64,000 nt of DNA from Thiohalophilus sp. (GCF_034521165.1 NZ_JAXHMV010000002.1:186001-250000), one strand, 5' to 3'; counted from the stretch's first letter, positions 17,989-28,486 are shown. A program made the numbers and translations. Notes: a model not told the origin generated them from the letters alone.

Positions 17989-18975
17989 ATGGAAGCCTGG
18001 GGAACCGACCGTGAAGTCATCCGTACCGCCCACCAGTGGTTGCAACAGGGCCACGCGCTGGTACTGGTCACCGTATTGAAAACCTGGGGCTCCTCACCCC
18101 GTCCGCCCGGTTCGCTGCTGGTGATGCGCCCGGACGGCGTGCATGCCGGTTCGGTTTCCGGGGGGTGCGTGGAGGAGGATCTGCTGGCCCGCTTTTCCAA
18201 CAATGAGCTGAGCGAACAGCTGCCGACCCGTCTGGATTACGGCGTCGATCGCCAGGAAGCCACCCGCTTCGGTCTGCCCTGCGGCGGACGGCTGGAACTG
18301 TTACTGGAACAATTAAACGATCCGGATCAACTGCAGCCGTTGCTCAGCGCCATGCAAGAGGGGGAACTGGTCAGCCGCCGGGTGGATCTGGCCAGCGGCG
18401 ACGTCACCCTGGCACCGGCCAGTGCCAATCAGGAGTTTGCCTATGGCGAGGCATCGGTCAGCAAGGTCTTCGGACCGCAATGGCAAATGCTGTTGATCGG
18501 GGCCGGGCACCTGTCCCGGTATGTCTCGCAACTGGCCCTGATGCTCGATTACCAGGTCATCGTTTGCGATCCGCGCCAGGAATACGCCGCCGGCTGGCAG
18601 GTGCCCGGCACGCAACTGACCGGCATGATGCCGGACGAGGCGGTCGGCGAATATGCCGGTCATACCCGCAGCATCGTGCTTGCCCTCACTCACGATCCCA
18701 AACTGGATGATATGGCGCTGCTCGATGCACTCGATTCCAACGCCTTTTATGTCGGTGCCATTGGTTCGCAACGCAACTGCGAGGCGCGGCGGCGGCGCCT
18801 GCAGGAACTGGGATTGTCTAAAGCGCAAATCCGCCGTCTGCATGCGCCGGTGGGACTGGATATCGGCAGCCATACGCCACCGGAGATCGCCCTCGCCATC
18901 CTGGCGGAAATCACCGCCCTGCGCAATTCGGCCACCGCCGTCGTACGCAACCCCCATGCCGTCAACGTGGCATGA
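17989..18975 (+). CDS. xdhC: XdhC family molybdenum-cofactor insertion protein
   Basis: XdhC-type proteins bind molybdenum cofactor, promote its sulfuration and hand it to xanthine oxidase family enzymes. The 328-residue protein has the N-terminal XdhC/CoxI domain (VTVLKTWGSSPRPPGSLLVM, VSGGCVEEDLL, GLPCGGRLELLLEQL, with conserved Cys) and a C-terminal Rossmann-like domain (MLLIGAGHLSRYVSQLAL; SIVLALTHDPKLDDMALL; FYVGAIGSQRNCEARRRRL). It begins 11 bases after iorB and its stop overlaps the mocA start by four bases, so it serves the iorAB enzyme. Confidence 0.92.
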   Translation: MEAWGTDREVIRTAHQWLQQGHALVLVTVLKTWGSSPRPPGSLLVMRPDGVHAGSVSGGCVEEDLLARFSNNELSEQLPTRLDYGVDRQEATRFGLPCGGRLELLLEQLNDPDQLQPLLSAMQEGELVSRRVDLASGDVTLAPASANQEFAYGEASVSKVFGPQWQMLLIGAGHLSRYVSQLALMLDYQVIVCDPRQEYAAGWQVPGTQLTGMMPDEAVGEYAGHTRSIVLALTHDPKLDDMALLDALDSNAFYVGAIGSQRNCEARRRRLQELGLSKAQIRRLHAPVGLDIGSHTPPEIALAILAEITALRNSATAVVRNPHAVNVA

Positions 18976-19562
18976 GCATTACCGGTATTCTGCTGGCCGC
19001 CGGCCTGAGCCAACGCTTCGGCAGCAATAAATTATTACAGCCCCTGTCAGATCAAACGCCGATGGTGGTGCATTGCGCCCGTCGCCTGAAAGCGGTGCTA
19101 TCCGAAAACGTGGCCGTGGTCGGTCCCGATGATGCCACCACCGCCGAGTTGTTAAGCCGCGAAGGCCTGCAGGTTGTCATCAACCCGCACCCCGACGCCG
19201 GCATGGGCAGCAGTCTCGCCTGCGCGATACGCGCCGTGCACGAAGCGTCGGGCTGGCTGGTTATGCTGGGAGATATGCCCTGGATCGATAAACAAACAAT
19301 TCGGGCGGTCGCCACCGAACTGCGACAGCCGCGCGACATCGTCGCACCGCTGTACGGCGATCGACGCGGCCACCCGGTCGGCTTCGGCAGTGCCTATGTC
19401 CGGGATCTGATCGCCCTGGACGGCGACCAGGGTGCGCGCGCCATTGTGAACGCCAACCCGCAACATCTGACCCTGGTTTCGGTCAACGACCCCGGCATAT
19501 TGCGGGATGTGGATTATCCGGAAGATTTATCGAGTGCTGAGCACCAAGTACCAAGTTCTTAG
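18972..19562 (+). CDS. mocA: MocA-type molybdenum cofactor cytidylyltransferase
   Basis: A 196-residue NTP-transferase-like enzyme expected to join CTP (or GTP) to molybdopterin, giving the dinucleotide cofactor that the iorAB type of enzyme needs. It begins MSITGILLAAGLSQRFGSNK, the LxLAAGxSxRxGxxK nucleotide-binding signature, and then has PHPDAGMGSSLACAI and WLVMLGDMPWIDKQTI (GDMP metal site), GHPVGF and GDQGARAIV. The MocA rather than MobA call follows from the xanthine-oxidase-family context. The C-terminal tail SAEHQVPSS and the stop are encoded by the start of the family D repeat, so the original end of the gene was probably altered. Confidence 0.87.
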   Translation: MSITGILLAAGLSQRFGSNKLLQPLSDQTPMVVHCARRLKAVLSENVAVVGPDDATTAELLSREGLQVVINPHPDAGMGSSLACAIRAVHEASGWLVMLGDMPWIDKQTIRAVATELRQPRDIVAPLYGDRRGHPVGFGSAYVRDLIALDGDQGARAIVNANPQHLTLVSVNDPGILRDVDYPEDLSSAEHQVPSS

Positions 19563-19943
19563 TACTTAGTACTTAGTACTTAGTCGGGTAGGTCAGGGTG
19601 CGCGTAGCGCTCCCTGACAAACCAACCAGAAGATAGCTTGCGAGATCCATTTAGAATTAATTTTGTGCCCGACTCTCGCAGAGACGCAGAGCGCGCGAAG
19701 AATAAACGCGTTCAGTTTCTCTGCGTCTTGGCGTCTCTGCGAGAGATCAGCAGGGGTGTCACGCAGGCTATCGCCAGCGTAACCTACGTAACTGGACTGG
19801 TTATCCGAAATATCCTTATCGGTGAGTTCAGTGTATTCGGTGTCCCCGGTGGTTTCCCGCTGATTTTTATAAACACGAAATACCCATCAGTCGGTCAATC
19901 TCAGGACTCAGCACTCAGCACTCAGAACTCAGAACTCGGCACT
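19532..19943. repeat. Composite repeat: heptamer arms of family D enclosing a family A hairpin
   Basis: Left arm 19532-19584: units GAGTGCT, GAGCACC, then four TTAGTAC-type heptamers. Right arm about 19898-19943: ACTCAGC / ACTCAGA heptamers. Inside lie a GTCAGGG...CCCTGAC inverted repeat (19592-19618) and a tight family A hairpin (19673-19691 with 19718-19745, CTCTCGCAGAGACGCAGAG and its complement). The stretch fills the gap between convergent mocA and the DUF2970 gene. I see no gene in it. Confidence 0.8.
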
Positions 19944-19946
19944 GAT

Positions 19947-20162
19947 TTACACTCCGGCCAGCGACATCACCACTTTGACTACGCCGATGATAACGGCGAT
20001 GAAAATCACCACACCAATGAGCCCGATGGTAATGTATTGCCAGGGTTTACCATGGGTAAAATCCCGTTCGTAATGCTTGCTTTTCTGCACACCCAGAAAC
20101 GCCGCCATCACGCTCTTGGCCACGTCCCACAGACCCGGGGCCTGTTTATTCTCATCACTCAC
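19947..20162 (-). CDS. DUF2970 small membrane protein
   Basis: A 71-residue protein with a cytoplasmic N-terminus and one C-terminal membrane helix (ITIGLIGVVIFIAVIIGVVK). The segment DVAKSVMAAFLGVQKSKHYE followed by RDF is the conserved DUF2970 pattern (SVxxAxxGVQxxxxxxxDF). The function is unknown. It is downstream of the MFS carrier on the same strand with a 65-base gap, so co-transcription is possible. The length is normal for the family. Confidence 0.85.
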   Translation of the reverse strand: MSDENKQAPGLWDVAKSVMAAFLGVQKSKHYERDFTHGKPWQYITIGLIGVVIFIAVIIGVVKVVMSLAGV

Positions 20163-20227
20163 TGCACTATCCGCCTTGTCGATTGGTTAGCTTGATTGTT
20201 TGTTTGATCGGCAATTTACGCCCGGTA

Positions 20228-21499
20228 TTATAACTGGCGCGCCATGCGCTCGCCTTCTTTCACGTCGACCATCAGCAACAGAATGCCCCCGATCAGAAAC
20301 AACAGCGTCACCGAAAGAATGGCCAGCCGCGAACTGTCGGTCAGCACGGCCACCGAACCCATCAGTACCGGGCCGATCACCGCCGCAAACTTGCCCATCA
20401 TGTTGTAAAAGCCGAAAAACTCGCCGGATTTCTCCGGCGGGATAATGCGCGCGTACAGCGATCGACTCAGTGACTGTACGCCCCCCTGCACCAGGCCGAT
20501 CACCACGGCCAGCAGGTAAAACTCATACACTTCCTGCATGAAATAGGCCCAGGTGGTGACGATAAAATAGACGCACAGCGCGATCAGTATGCCGGCCTTG
20601 GCACCTATCCTGTTGCCGAGGATACCGAACAACAGCGCGGACGGAAACCCGACAAACTGGGTAATTAACAGGGCAACAATCAGATCGTTACTGTCAAAGC
20701 CGATCGACATGCCGTAATCCACCGCCATGCGCACCACGGTATCGACCCCGTCGATATAGAGCCAGTAGGCTACCAGGAACAGGGACACCACTTTCAGTCG
20801 GCGAATTTCGGCAAAGGTATTGCGCAATTGCCGAAAGCCGCCGCGCACCGCCTTGAACACCGGCAACCGCAATCCTTCATCGGCCGGCACGTTGAATGCC
20901 AGCGGCAGGGTAAAAAGGGCCCACCAGATGGCCACGGTGATAAAGGCAAAGCGTACCGCCTCGCTGGCATCGGTGAAACCGAACCAGGTCGGATAGAGGG
21001 TCATCAGCACATCCAGGGTAAATAACAATCCGCCGCCGAGATACCCCAGGGAAAAACCGTAACCGGAGACCAGATCGTAATGCTCGGGGCGGGTGACCTT
21101 GACGATCAACGCATCGTAGAAGATCACGCTGCCCATAAAGCCGATCACACCCAGCGCATACAGGACGGCCGCCGCCAGCCAGGCGCCTTTTTCCACGCCG
21201 TACAGTGCCGCGGTCATGATCATGCCCAGCGCGGCAAACGACAATAACAACCGCTTGCGGGCCTGACCGGCATCGGCGATGGCCCCGAGAATTGGCGCCA
21301 GCAAAACGATCACGATGCCGGCGACGGAGTTGGCCACCCCCAGATGAAAGGTGCTGGTGGTCGCTGCCTGTCCGGCGCTCCAGTACTGTTTGAAAAAGAC
21401 CGGAAACAGTCCCGCCAGCATGACCGTGGCAAAGGCCGAATTAGCCCAGTCATACAATGCCCAGGAAAGCACTTTCTTTTCGGTGAGCAGTTTCCACAT
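20228..21499 (-). CDS. MFS transporter of the UMF1/Atg22-like family
   Basis: A 423-residue carrier with about twelve hydrophobic segments. The N-terminal KKVLSWALYDWANSAFATVM is the hallmark of the UMF1 (Atg22-like) branch (W-x-LYDWANSAF). LAPILGAIADAGQARKRLL is the MFS loop 2-3 motif, and GLVQGGVQSLSRSLYARIIP with EFFGFYNMMGKFAAVIGP is a UMF1-type C-terminal block. It lies 59 bases downstream of aas on the same strand. In E. coli, aas is next to lplT, which encodes an MFS lysophospholipid flippase of a different branch. A similar job here is an inference from position only. Confidence 0.87.
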   Translation of the reverse strand: MWKLLTEKKVLSWALYDWANSAFATVMLAGLFPVFFKQYWSAGQAATTSTFHLGVANSVAGIVIVLLAPILGAIADAGQARKRLLLSFAALGMIMTAALYGVEKGAWLAAAVLYALGVIGFMGSVIFYDALIVKVTRPEHYDLVSGYGFSLGYLGGGLLFTLDVLMTLYPTWFGFTDASEAVRFAFITVAIWWALFTLPLAFNVPADEGLRLPVFKAVRGGFRQLRNTFAEIRRLKVVSLFLVAYWLYIDGVDTVVRMAVDYGMSIGFDSNDLIVALLITQFVGFPSALLFGILGNRIGAKAGILIALCVYFIVTTWAYFMQEVYEFYLLAVVIGLVQGGVQSLSRSLYARIIPPEKSGEFFGFYNMMGKFAAVIGPVLMGSVAVLTDSSRLAILSVTLLFLIGGILLLMVDVKEGERMARQL

Positions 21500-21558
21500 G
21501 CCGGTCTCGTTGTGTGTTTGTTGTTATTCGCGCAAGGCCCCTGCCCTGCCGGTATCGG

Positions 21559-23727
21559 TCAGGCCTGTGACGGTTGACCGTATTGCTGTTGCAATTGCCG
21601 ATAGTCGATCTTGCCACTGCCCAGTTGCGGCAGCTTGGTCACAGAGACCAGCCTGTGCGGCACACCGGCCTCGGGGATACCCTGCTCGCGCGCGGCATCC
21701 AGCAGATCACCGCATTGCGCCTGCGGCCGGGTGGTGATCAGCACCAGCTGTTCACCGCTTTGGGTATCACCCACGCGAATGATCGCATGGGTTGCCTGCG
21801 GCCAGACGCCGCTGACAAATTCCTCCAGCTGTGCCAGCGACACCGTTTCGCCGTCGACCCGGGCAAAACGCCGGGCCCGGCCAAGGAGGGTCAAAAACCC
21901 GCGCGCATCCACCCGGACAATATCGCCGGTATCATACCACCCGGGCCCGGCGGCGGTGGCCGGCGGCTGAACCGTTTGTGGTTGATCGGATTGCAGATAG
22001 CCGAGCATCACGTTGGGCCCCTTCACCCACAGACGTTCGCCGGCTTCCACGTCCGGTTCGGCCACCAGCCGGTAGTCCATGCCCGGCAGCAGCCGGCCGA
22101 CCGTGCCGGGGCGGTTTTCCATGGCCGTGTTCATGGCGATCACCGGGCCGGTCTCGGTGGTACCGTAAGCTTCGAAAATGCGCACCCCGAATCGCTCGCT
22201 CCACATCCGGCGGGTTGTCGCCTGCAGTTTTTCCGCGCCGGCGAACACATACCGAACGCTGTAAAAATCATACGGATGAGCAAAACGGGCATAACCGGCC
22301 AGGAAGGTGTCGGTACCAAAGACGATGGTGGCGTTGATGTCGTAGGCGATCTCGGGGACGATGCGGTAGTGCCACGGATTGGGATAGAAAAAGACCCGCA
22401 ACCCGGAGACCACCGGCAGCAGCGTACCGCAGGTCAGCCCGAAGGCATGGAACATGGGCATGGTGTTGAGCACGACGTCCCGTGAACTGAAATCGCTGCG
22501 GCTGACCAGTTGCGAACAGTTGGCCAGCAGATTGGCGTGCGACAGCAGCACGCCCTTGGGTTCAGCTTCGGAGCCGGGAGTAAACAGCAGCACCGCCGGA
22601 TCATCCGGCCCGGCCTCACCGGCACGTCCGCGATACCCCAGTCTCGGAAACCAGGCCGCGAACCTGCCACGCAGTTTATGCCGCCAGCGCAAACCACTGA
22701 CCACCTCTTCGAGGTAAATCACCTTCACTTCCCGGCCCAGTTCGCTCAGCAGTTCGTGCAAACGGACATAATCGGCAAACCGGCGCGAGGTATAGATCGT
22801 GTTGAGGCGCCCGATGCGACAGGCCGCGAGCAGATTTTGCACCCCGTCGGAATAATTGAGCAGCGCCGGCACCCGGTGATAGATCTGCAGTGCAAACAGG
22901 GTGATCAGCGTCGCGGTGGTATTGGGTAACAAAATACCGACGTGCTCTTGTCGCCGGGTCCGCGACGCCAGGGCATCGGCCAGGATAAAACTGCGCTGGA
23001 TCAGCTGGCGATAGTTAATCGGTACCCGCTCGAAATCCTCCGCAATCTTGTGCCGGCCGCCGTGAATGCGCTGCGCATCCAGCAGGGCCTCGAAGATCGT
23101 GCAACGATAATGGCTGGTGGCGAACATCATCTCGGTCATGATGTCGGTCAGCTGCTCGCCGGCATAGATACGCCGCGCCCGTCCGCGTATCTCGTCCGGC
23201 GCCTTGATTTTGCGCGGCGGCAGAACGGTCAGGGTAATGCGCGGGAACCAGCGCACCCGGATGCGCTTGCGCAGGCGGGAGAACGGCGAATACTGGGCGC
23301 CGTCGATGCGCACCGGTAACACGTCGGCATCGACCTTGTCCGCCACCAGCCCCGGGCCGTGATAGATCTTCATCAATGCCCCGGTCACGGTGATCCGCCC
23401 TTCGGGGAACAGCACCACGCTGTGATCGTCCTGCATATAACGGATCAGCGATTTGAGAGAAAACGGACTGCTCGGCTCCATCACAAACAGCGTCACCAGC
23501 GGTTTGAACGGCCGCATGAACCATTGATTCACGATACGGGTATGGATGGCGAAGCTGAAATCGCGCGGCAGAAAGACCGTCAGCAAAAGCCCGTCGAGAA
23601 AGGAGGTGTGGTTGGCAATCAGCAAGGTGCGCGGACCGGCCTGTCGCAGGTTTTCCAGCCCCTGCACCTCGACCCGATAGAGCAACCTGAGCAGAGCGCG
23701 GAAAACGATCTTGAGTAAGGTTCGCAT
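21559..23727 (-). CDS. aas: Bifunctional acyltransferase / acyl-ACP synthetase (Aas-like)
   Basis: A 722-residue fusion. Residues about 1-190 form a PlsC-type acyltransferase: LLIANHTSFLDGLL is the HxxxxD motif and VVLFPEGRITVTG the second block. Residues about 230-715 form an AMP-forming acyl-activating domain: VLLFTPGSEAEPKGVLLSHA (P-loop), FEAYGTTETGPVIAMNT, WYDTGDIVRVDARGF and the C-terminal GSGKIDYRQL with the catalytic Lys. Aas re-acylates 2-acyl-lysophosphatidylethanolamine at the inner membrane using fatty acids activated on ACP. The P-loop reads FTPGSE where FTSGSE is usual, a small deviation. It is followed by the MFS carrier. Confidence 0.92.
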   Translation of the reverse strand: MRTLLKIVFRALLRLLYRVEVQGLENLRQAGPRTLLIANHTSFLDGLLLTVFLPRDFSFAIHTRIVNQWFMRPFKPLVTLFVMEPSSPFSLKSLIRYMQDDHSVVLFPEGRITVTGALMKIYHGPGLVADKVDADVLPVRIDGAQYSPFSRLRKRIRVRWFPRITLTVLPPRKIKAPDEIRGRARRIYAGEQLTDIMTEMMFATSHYRCTIFEALLDAQRIHGGRHKIAEDFERVPINYRQLIQRSFILADALASRTRRQEHVGILLPNTTATLITLFALQIYHRVPALLNYSDGVQNLLAACRIGRLNTIYTSRRFADYVRLHELLSELGREVKVIYLEEVVSGLRWRHKLRGRFAAWFPRLGYRGRAGEAGPDDPAVLLFTPGSEAEPKGVLLSHANLLANCSQLVSRSDFSSRDVVLNTMPMFHAFGLTCGTLLPVVSGLRVFFYPNPWHYRIVPEIAYDINATIVFGTDTFLAGYARFAHPYDFYSVRYVFAGAEKLQATTRRMWSERFGVRIFEAYGTTETGPVIAMNTAMENRPGTVGRLLPGMDYRLVAEPDVEAGERLWVKGPNVMLGYLQSDQPQTVQPPATAAGPGWYDTGDIVRVDARGFLTLLGRARRFARVDGETVSLAQLEEFVSGVWPQATHAIIRVGDTQSGEQLVLITTRPQAQCGDLLDAAREQGIPEAGVPHRLVSVTKLPQLGSGKIDYRQLQQQYGQPSQA

Positions 23728-23784
23728 CCGCTATTGATACCGGGTCACTGACCGGTTTGTAAAGGGCTTTACGTATTGTCCGGT

Positions 23785-23925
23785 GAACAGGCTGTTGAAA
23801 ACGTTGGCGAGGCCGCCGATGCAAGGCAAAAATGGCCGAAAAAGCGGAGTTTATGTGTAATAAATGCGCATTTTGAGGCTATTTTTAACGCTGCAGCGGC
23901 AACGCAGGGTGTTTTCAACAGTCTG

Positions 23926-23928
<3 letters not shown>
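23785..23928. mobile_element. MITE-like element with terminal inverted repeats
   Basis: A 144-base non-coding block with imperfect 18-bp ends GAACAGGCTGTTGAAAAC and GTTTTCAACAGTCTGTTA. The interior contains GGCAAAAATGGCCGAAAAAG and, near the middle, a TTTATGTGTAATAAATGCGC segment. I recall similar blocks in other gammaproteobacterial genomes. Its right end supplies the TAA stop of prfC (minus strand, 23926-23928). No second copy is in the window. Confidence 0.6.
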
Positions 23929-25506
<1,578 letters not shown>

Positions 25507-25608
25507 GAAGGGTCCAGCTATTAAAAGAGCGCTATTGTACAAAAAAGCCGCGCCGCTGTGCAGGGCAAGAAGCCTCTCCGGCCCTGGCGGGAGGACGCCG
25601 GACCGACG

Positions 25609-26226
25609 TTATTTTGCGGGGCGGTTCTTTTCGCCCGGTGTCGATTTGGACAGTTCGGCCGTGAGTACCCGGCGCATGGCATCCTCCATGGACATATTCA
25701 CCGGTTCGATCTGCGAGCGCGGGATATACAGGGTATAGCCCCCGATCTGGTAACTCAGCGGCATATAGACCGCGACAATATCGTCCCCCGCCGGCGCGCT
25801 CAGGCCGGGAATATCCTCAATATGATCGCGGGTCAGAAAGCCGATCAACCGGGCGCCGCCGAAGTTCACCAGCACCACCTGCTTGAGCCCGCCGCGGCTC
25901 TTGCCGGCGGCGAAATAATCCATGAAATCGTTCAGCGAGCCGTAGATCGATTTGACCAGCGGAATCCGCTCCAGCAGCTTCTCCACCAGCCAGATCAGCT
26001 GCCGCACCACCCAGGCATTCACTGCCAGACCGATAAAAAACAGCAGCACCACCCCGGCCACCAGTCCCATGCCGGGCAGGTAATGCTCCTCGGGGACAAA
26101 CGAGGTAATCGCCGGATGCAGCCCCTTCTCGATATTCAGACCCAGCCAGTAAATCAGATACAGCGTCAACGCCACCGGCAACACCGTCGCCAGTCCCTTG
26201 AAGACATTCTTCCATAGATAGGACAT
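25609..26226 (-). CDS. DUF502 membrane protein
   Basis: A 205-residue inner-membrane protein of the DUF502 family (function unknown). Two membrane helices: KNVFKGLATVLPVALTLYLI and the VAGVVLLFFIGLAVNAWVVR region. A conserved cytoplasmic part follows, with ERIPLVKSIYGSLNDFMDYF and VLVNFGGARLIGFLT, then VAVYMPLSYQIGGYTLYIPR (family pattern PTxPNPTSGxxxxVPR). The ATG at 26226 has AGGAGA just upstream; the longer frame to 26277 is not conserved. It stands apart from its neighbours by about 100 and 160 bases. Confidence 0.9.
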   Translation of the reverse strand: MSYLWKNVFKGLATVLPVALTLYLIYWLGLNIEKGLHPAITSFVPEEHYLPGMGLVAGVVLLFFIGLAVNAWVVRQLIWLVEKLLERIPLVKSIYGSLNDFMDYFAAGKSRGGLKQVVLVNFGGARLIGFLTRDHIEDIPGLSAPAGDDIVAVYMPLSYQIGGYTLYIPRSQIEPVNMSMEDAMRRVLTAELSKSTPGEKNRPAK

Positions 26227-26388
26227 TGCATTCTCCTGCTGGCCAAACGCCGAAACCGGCAAGGGCCATATGAACACCTCTGCCGACTATATCAGTCGAG
26301 ATGGCGCCGTAACACGCTTGCTTACACGCTTTTACGCTGAACAACGAATAACCGACTCAGCAGGCACTTGCCAGGGGCCCCCGGAGGC

Positions 26389-27192
26389 TTATCCAGTACC
26401 CTTGTCTTTGCACTGGATTCCCAGCCAGTCGGACCAGGCGGCAAACAACCCCGGATCCAGCGCCGCCACCGCCGAGCGCGGTTGCAAACGGTTGTTAAAC
26501 ACCGCCTCGCCCTCCAGGGTGCACGACTGTCCCCCGGCCTCGGCCAGGATCAGGTGCCCGGCGGCGTAATCCCACAGATTCTGCTTGCCGTGCAGATAGA
26601 CATGACTGCGGCCGATGGCAATCCAGCACCAGTCCAGTGCCACCGAACCGAAACTGCGTTGCGATGAATAGGGGATATCGGTAACCAGCCGGGTCGCCAG
26701 CGCGGGTGCCAGCCGTTTGAAGTCGATGAGGCCGGTACTTTGTTTCAGACTCAGGCCGATATCGATTGGAACAAGCCGCTCACCATTGAGCCAGGCGCCC
26801 TGGCCCTGTTGCGCGAAGAAGCATTCGTCACGCACCGGGTCGTAAACCAGGCCGAGTTTCAACGCGCCCGCCTCGATCAGCGCCAGCGACACCGAGAAAC
26901 AGGGAATGCCCGAGGCATAGTTACTGGTGCCATCGAGCGGGTCCAGCACCCACAGGGGTTTGCCGCTTTGCAACAGGGCCTGTTGTTCTTCGGGGGGCAT
27001 CTCTTCACCCAGAAACAGGATATCGGGCTCATGGCGGTTTAATTCACGGGCAACCCGGTTTTGCATGGCGAGGTCGGCCTCGGTCAGAAAACTGCCGTCG
27101 GCCTTGATGCCGCGTTTGACGTGGGTAAAGCGGGTCATCAGTTCCTCGCGCGCGGCGGCGCGGATCAGCGAGATGAGCGTGTCTGACTGCAT
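26389..27192 (-). CDS. Inositol monophosphatase family protein
   Basis: A magnesium-dependent phosphatase of the IMPase/CysQ superfamily, 267 residues. Metal and substrate residues: FLGEEMPPEEQ (first Glu), LWVLDPLDGTSNYASG (the DPxDGTxN signature) and NLWDYAAGHLILAEAGG (the WDxAAG signature). TKADGSFLTEAD-like (KADGSFLTEADLAMQ) near residue 30 is the usual N-terminal element. The substrate could be inositol phosphate, 3'-phosphoadenosine 5'-phosphate or another sugar phosphate; the sequence alone does not decide. The ATG at 27192 is preferred to the TTG at 27201. rimI and the DNA glycosylase lie upstream on the same strand. Confidence 0.9.
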   Translation of the reverse strand: MQSDTLISLIRAAAREELMTRFTHVKRGIKADGSFLTEADLAMQNRVARELNRHEPDILFLGEEMPPEEQQALLQSGKPLWVLDPLDGTSNYASGIPCFSVSLALIEAGALKLGLVYDPVRDECFFAQQGQGAWLNGERLVPIDIGLSLKQSTGLIDFKRLAPALATRLVTDIPYSSQRSFGSVALDWCWIAIGRSHVYLHGKQNLWDYAAGHLILAEAGGQSCTLEGEAVFNNRLQPRSAVAALDPGLFAAWSDWLGIQCKDKGTG

Positions 27193-27219
27193 AAAAGCCA
27201 ATCCGTTAAGAGGAAGGAC

Positions 27220-27690
27220 TCAGTCGCCGAGCGACAGCGCCATCACCAGCGCATCTTCGCGGCCGAACTCGTCGGGATAATAATCGGGGCGAATGCCGAT
27301 CTCCTGAAAGCCGGTTTTCTCGTACAGCCGTATGGCCGCCTGATTGGAAGGGCGCACTTCCAGATAGACCGAATCGACGTGATATTCCCGGGCCACTTGC
27401 AAGATATCGCCCAGCATCAGTTCACCGTAACCGCGGCGATGGGAATCGGGATGCACGCACAGGGTCAGAATATGGGCCTCGCCGGCGGCAATGGAGAGAA
27501 TCGCATAGGCCCGCAGCCGGCCGTCGATTTGCAAAACCCGGCAGGGATAGCCGACGGCCATACAATCGCGAAATATCCCGCGAGTCCAGGGAAAAAAATA
27601 GATCGCCTCCTCGATTGCCATGACCTCATCCAGATCCGCCAGGGTCATGGCGCGGATGCCGTCATCTGCCTGTTTGAAAACCGCGCTCAT
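27220..27690 (-). CDS. rimI: Ribosomal protein alanine N-acetyltransferase
   Basis: A GNAT enzyme that acetylates the N-terminal alanine of ribosomal protein S18 from acetyl-CoA. It has 156 residues from the ATG at 27690. IRAMTLADLDEVMAIEEAIY is the N-terminal motif, and HILTLCVHPDSHRRGYGELM is the acetyl-CoA binding V/L-x-P-x-x-R-x-x-G-x-G loop. VYLEVRPSNQAAIRLYEKTG and FQEIGIRPDYYPD, with EDALVMALSL, are typical RimI C-terminal elements. It is 19 bases downstream of the uracil-DNA glycosylase gene, the common rimI arrangement in this class. Confidence 0.93.
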   Translation of the reverse strand: MSAVFKQADDGIRAMTLADLDEVMAIEEAIYFFPWTRGIFRDCMAVGYPCRVLQIDGRLRAYAILSIAAGEAHILTLCVHPDSHRRGYGELMLGDILQVAREYHVDSVYLEVRPSNQAAIRLYEKTGFQEIGIRPDYYPDEFGREDALVMALSLGD

Positions 27691-27708
27691 ACCGAACAAG
27701 TATACCGG

Positions 27709-28458
27709 TTATTCGCCGGTTGTCAGGGAGCGGGCAAACAGCAAATCTTCCCACGCCTTGCGCTTGTCCGCCGGACTACGCAGCAGATAGGCCGGATGGT
27801 AAGTCACGATGACCGGGGTAGCGGTGGATTCCAGCTGCTGCACACTGCCCCGTAACCGGTTCAGCGGCGTATTGCAGTCGAGCAGCCGCTGGGCGGCGAT
27901 ACGACCCACCGCAATAATCAAGTCCGGCTGAATGAGTTCGATCTGGCGACGCAGATAGGGAAAACAGCAGGCCGCCTCTTCGGGCCGGGGATCCCGGTTA
28001 TTCGGCGGCCGGCATTTGAGAATATTGGCGATATAGACCTGCTCGCGAGACAATCCCACCGCCTGCAGCATGGCATTGAGCAACTTGCCGGCCCGGCCGA
28101 CAAACGGCTCACCCTGGCGATCTTCATCGACCCCGGGGGCCTCGCCGACGATCAGCCAGCGGGCCTGCTGATCCCCCACCCCGAACACGGTCTGCGTGCG
28201 GCTCTGGTGCAACTCGCACAACCGGCAACCGGCCACCCGCTGGCGCAGGCCATCCCAGTCCAGTTCACTGACATCCGGCAGCCCCTCGCCCGGCGCCTCC
28301 AGCGGCACCGCCGGTTCCGGCGCCAGCGCAGACTCAATCGAGGCCGATTCGGCTTGCGCCACAGCCGCCGCCTCCGGCAACACCTGATCCCGCCGCACCC
28401 AGACATCGATCCCCATCGCGTCCAGATAGCGGCGTTGTTGTGGCGTGACAGGAGACAT
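27709..28458 (-). CDS. Family 4 uracil-DNA glycosylase (Fe-S)
   Basis: Removes uracil from DNA in base-excision repair and carries a [4Fe-4S] cluster. The 249-residue protein has a variable N-terminal 70 residues. The UDG domain follows: VAGCRLCELHQSRTQTVFG with two cluster Cys, LIVGEAPGVDEDRQGEPFVG (motif A, GEAPG), ILKCRPPNNRDPRPEEAACC with further Cys, and VTYHPAYLLRSPADKRKAW (motif B, HP). The order matches family 4 (the Pol-SSB-like N-terminal tail is common in gammaproteobacteria). It is upstream of rimI. Confidence 0.93.
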   Translation of the reverse strand: MSPVTPQQRRYLDAMGIDVWVRRDQVLPEAAAVAQAESASIESALAPEPAVPLEAPGEGLPDVSELDWDGLRQRVAGCRLCELHQSRTQTVFGVGDQQARWLIVGEAPGVDEDRQGEPFVGRAGKLLNAMLQAVGLSREQVYIANILKCRPPNNRDPRPEEAACCFPYLRRQIELIQPDLIIAVGRIAAQRLLDCNTPLNRLRGSVQQLESTATPVIVTYHPAYLLRSPADKRKAWEDLLFARSLTTGE

Positions 28459-28486
28459 GGGATGAGTTTACCACCTACGAAAGAAA

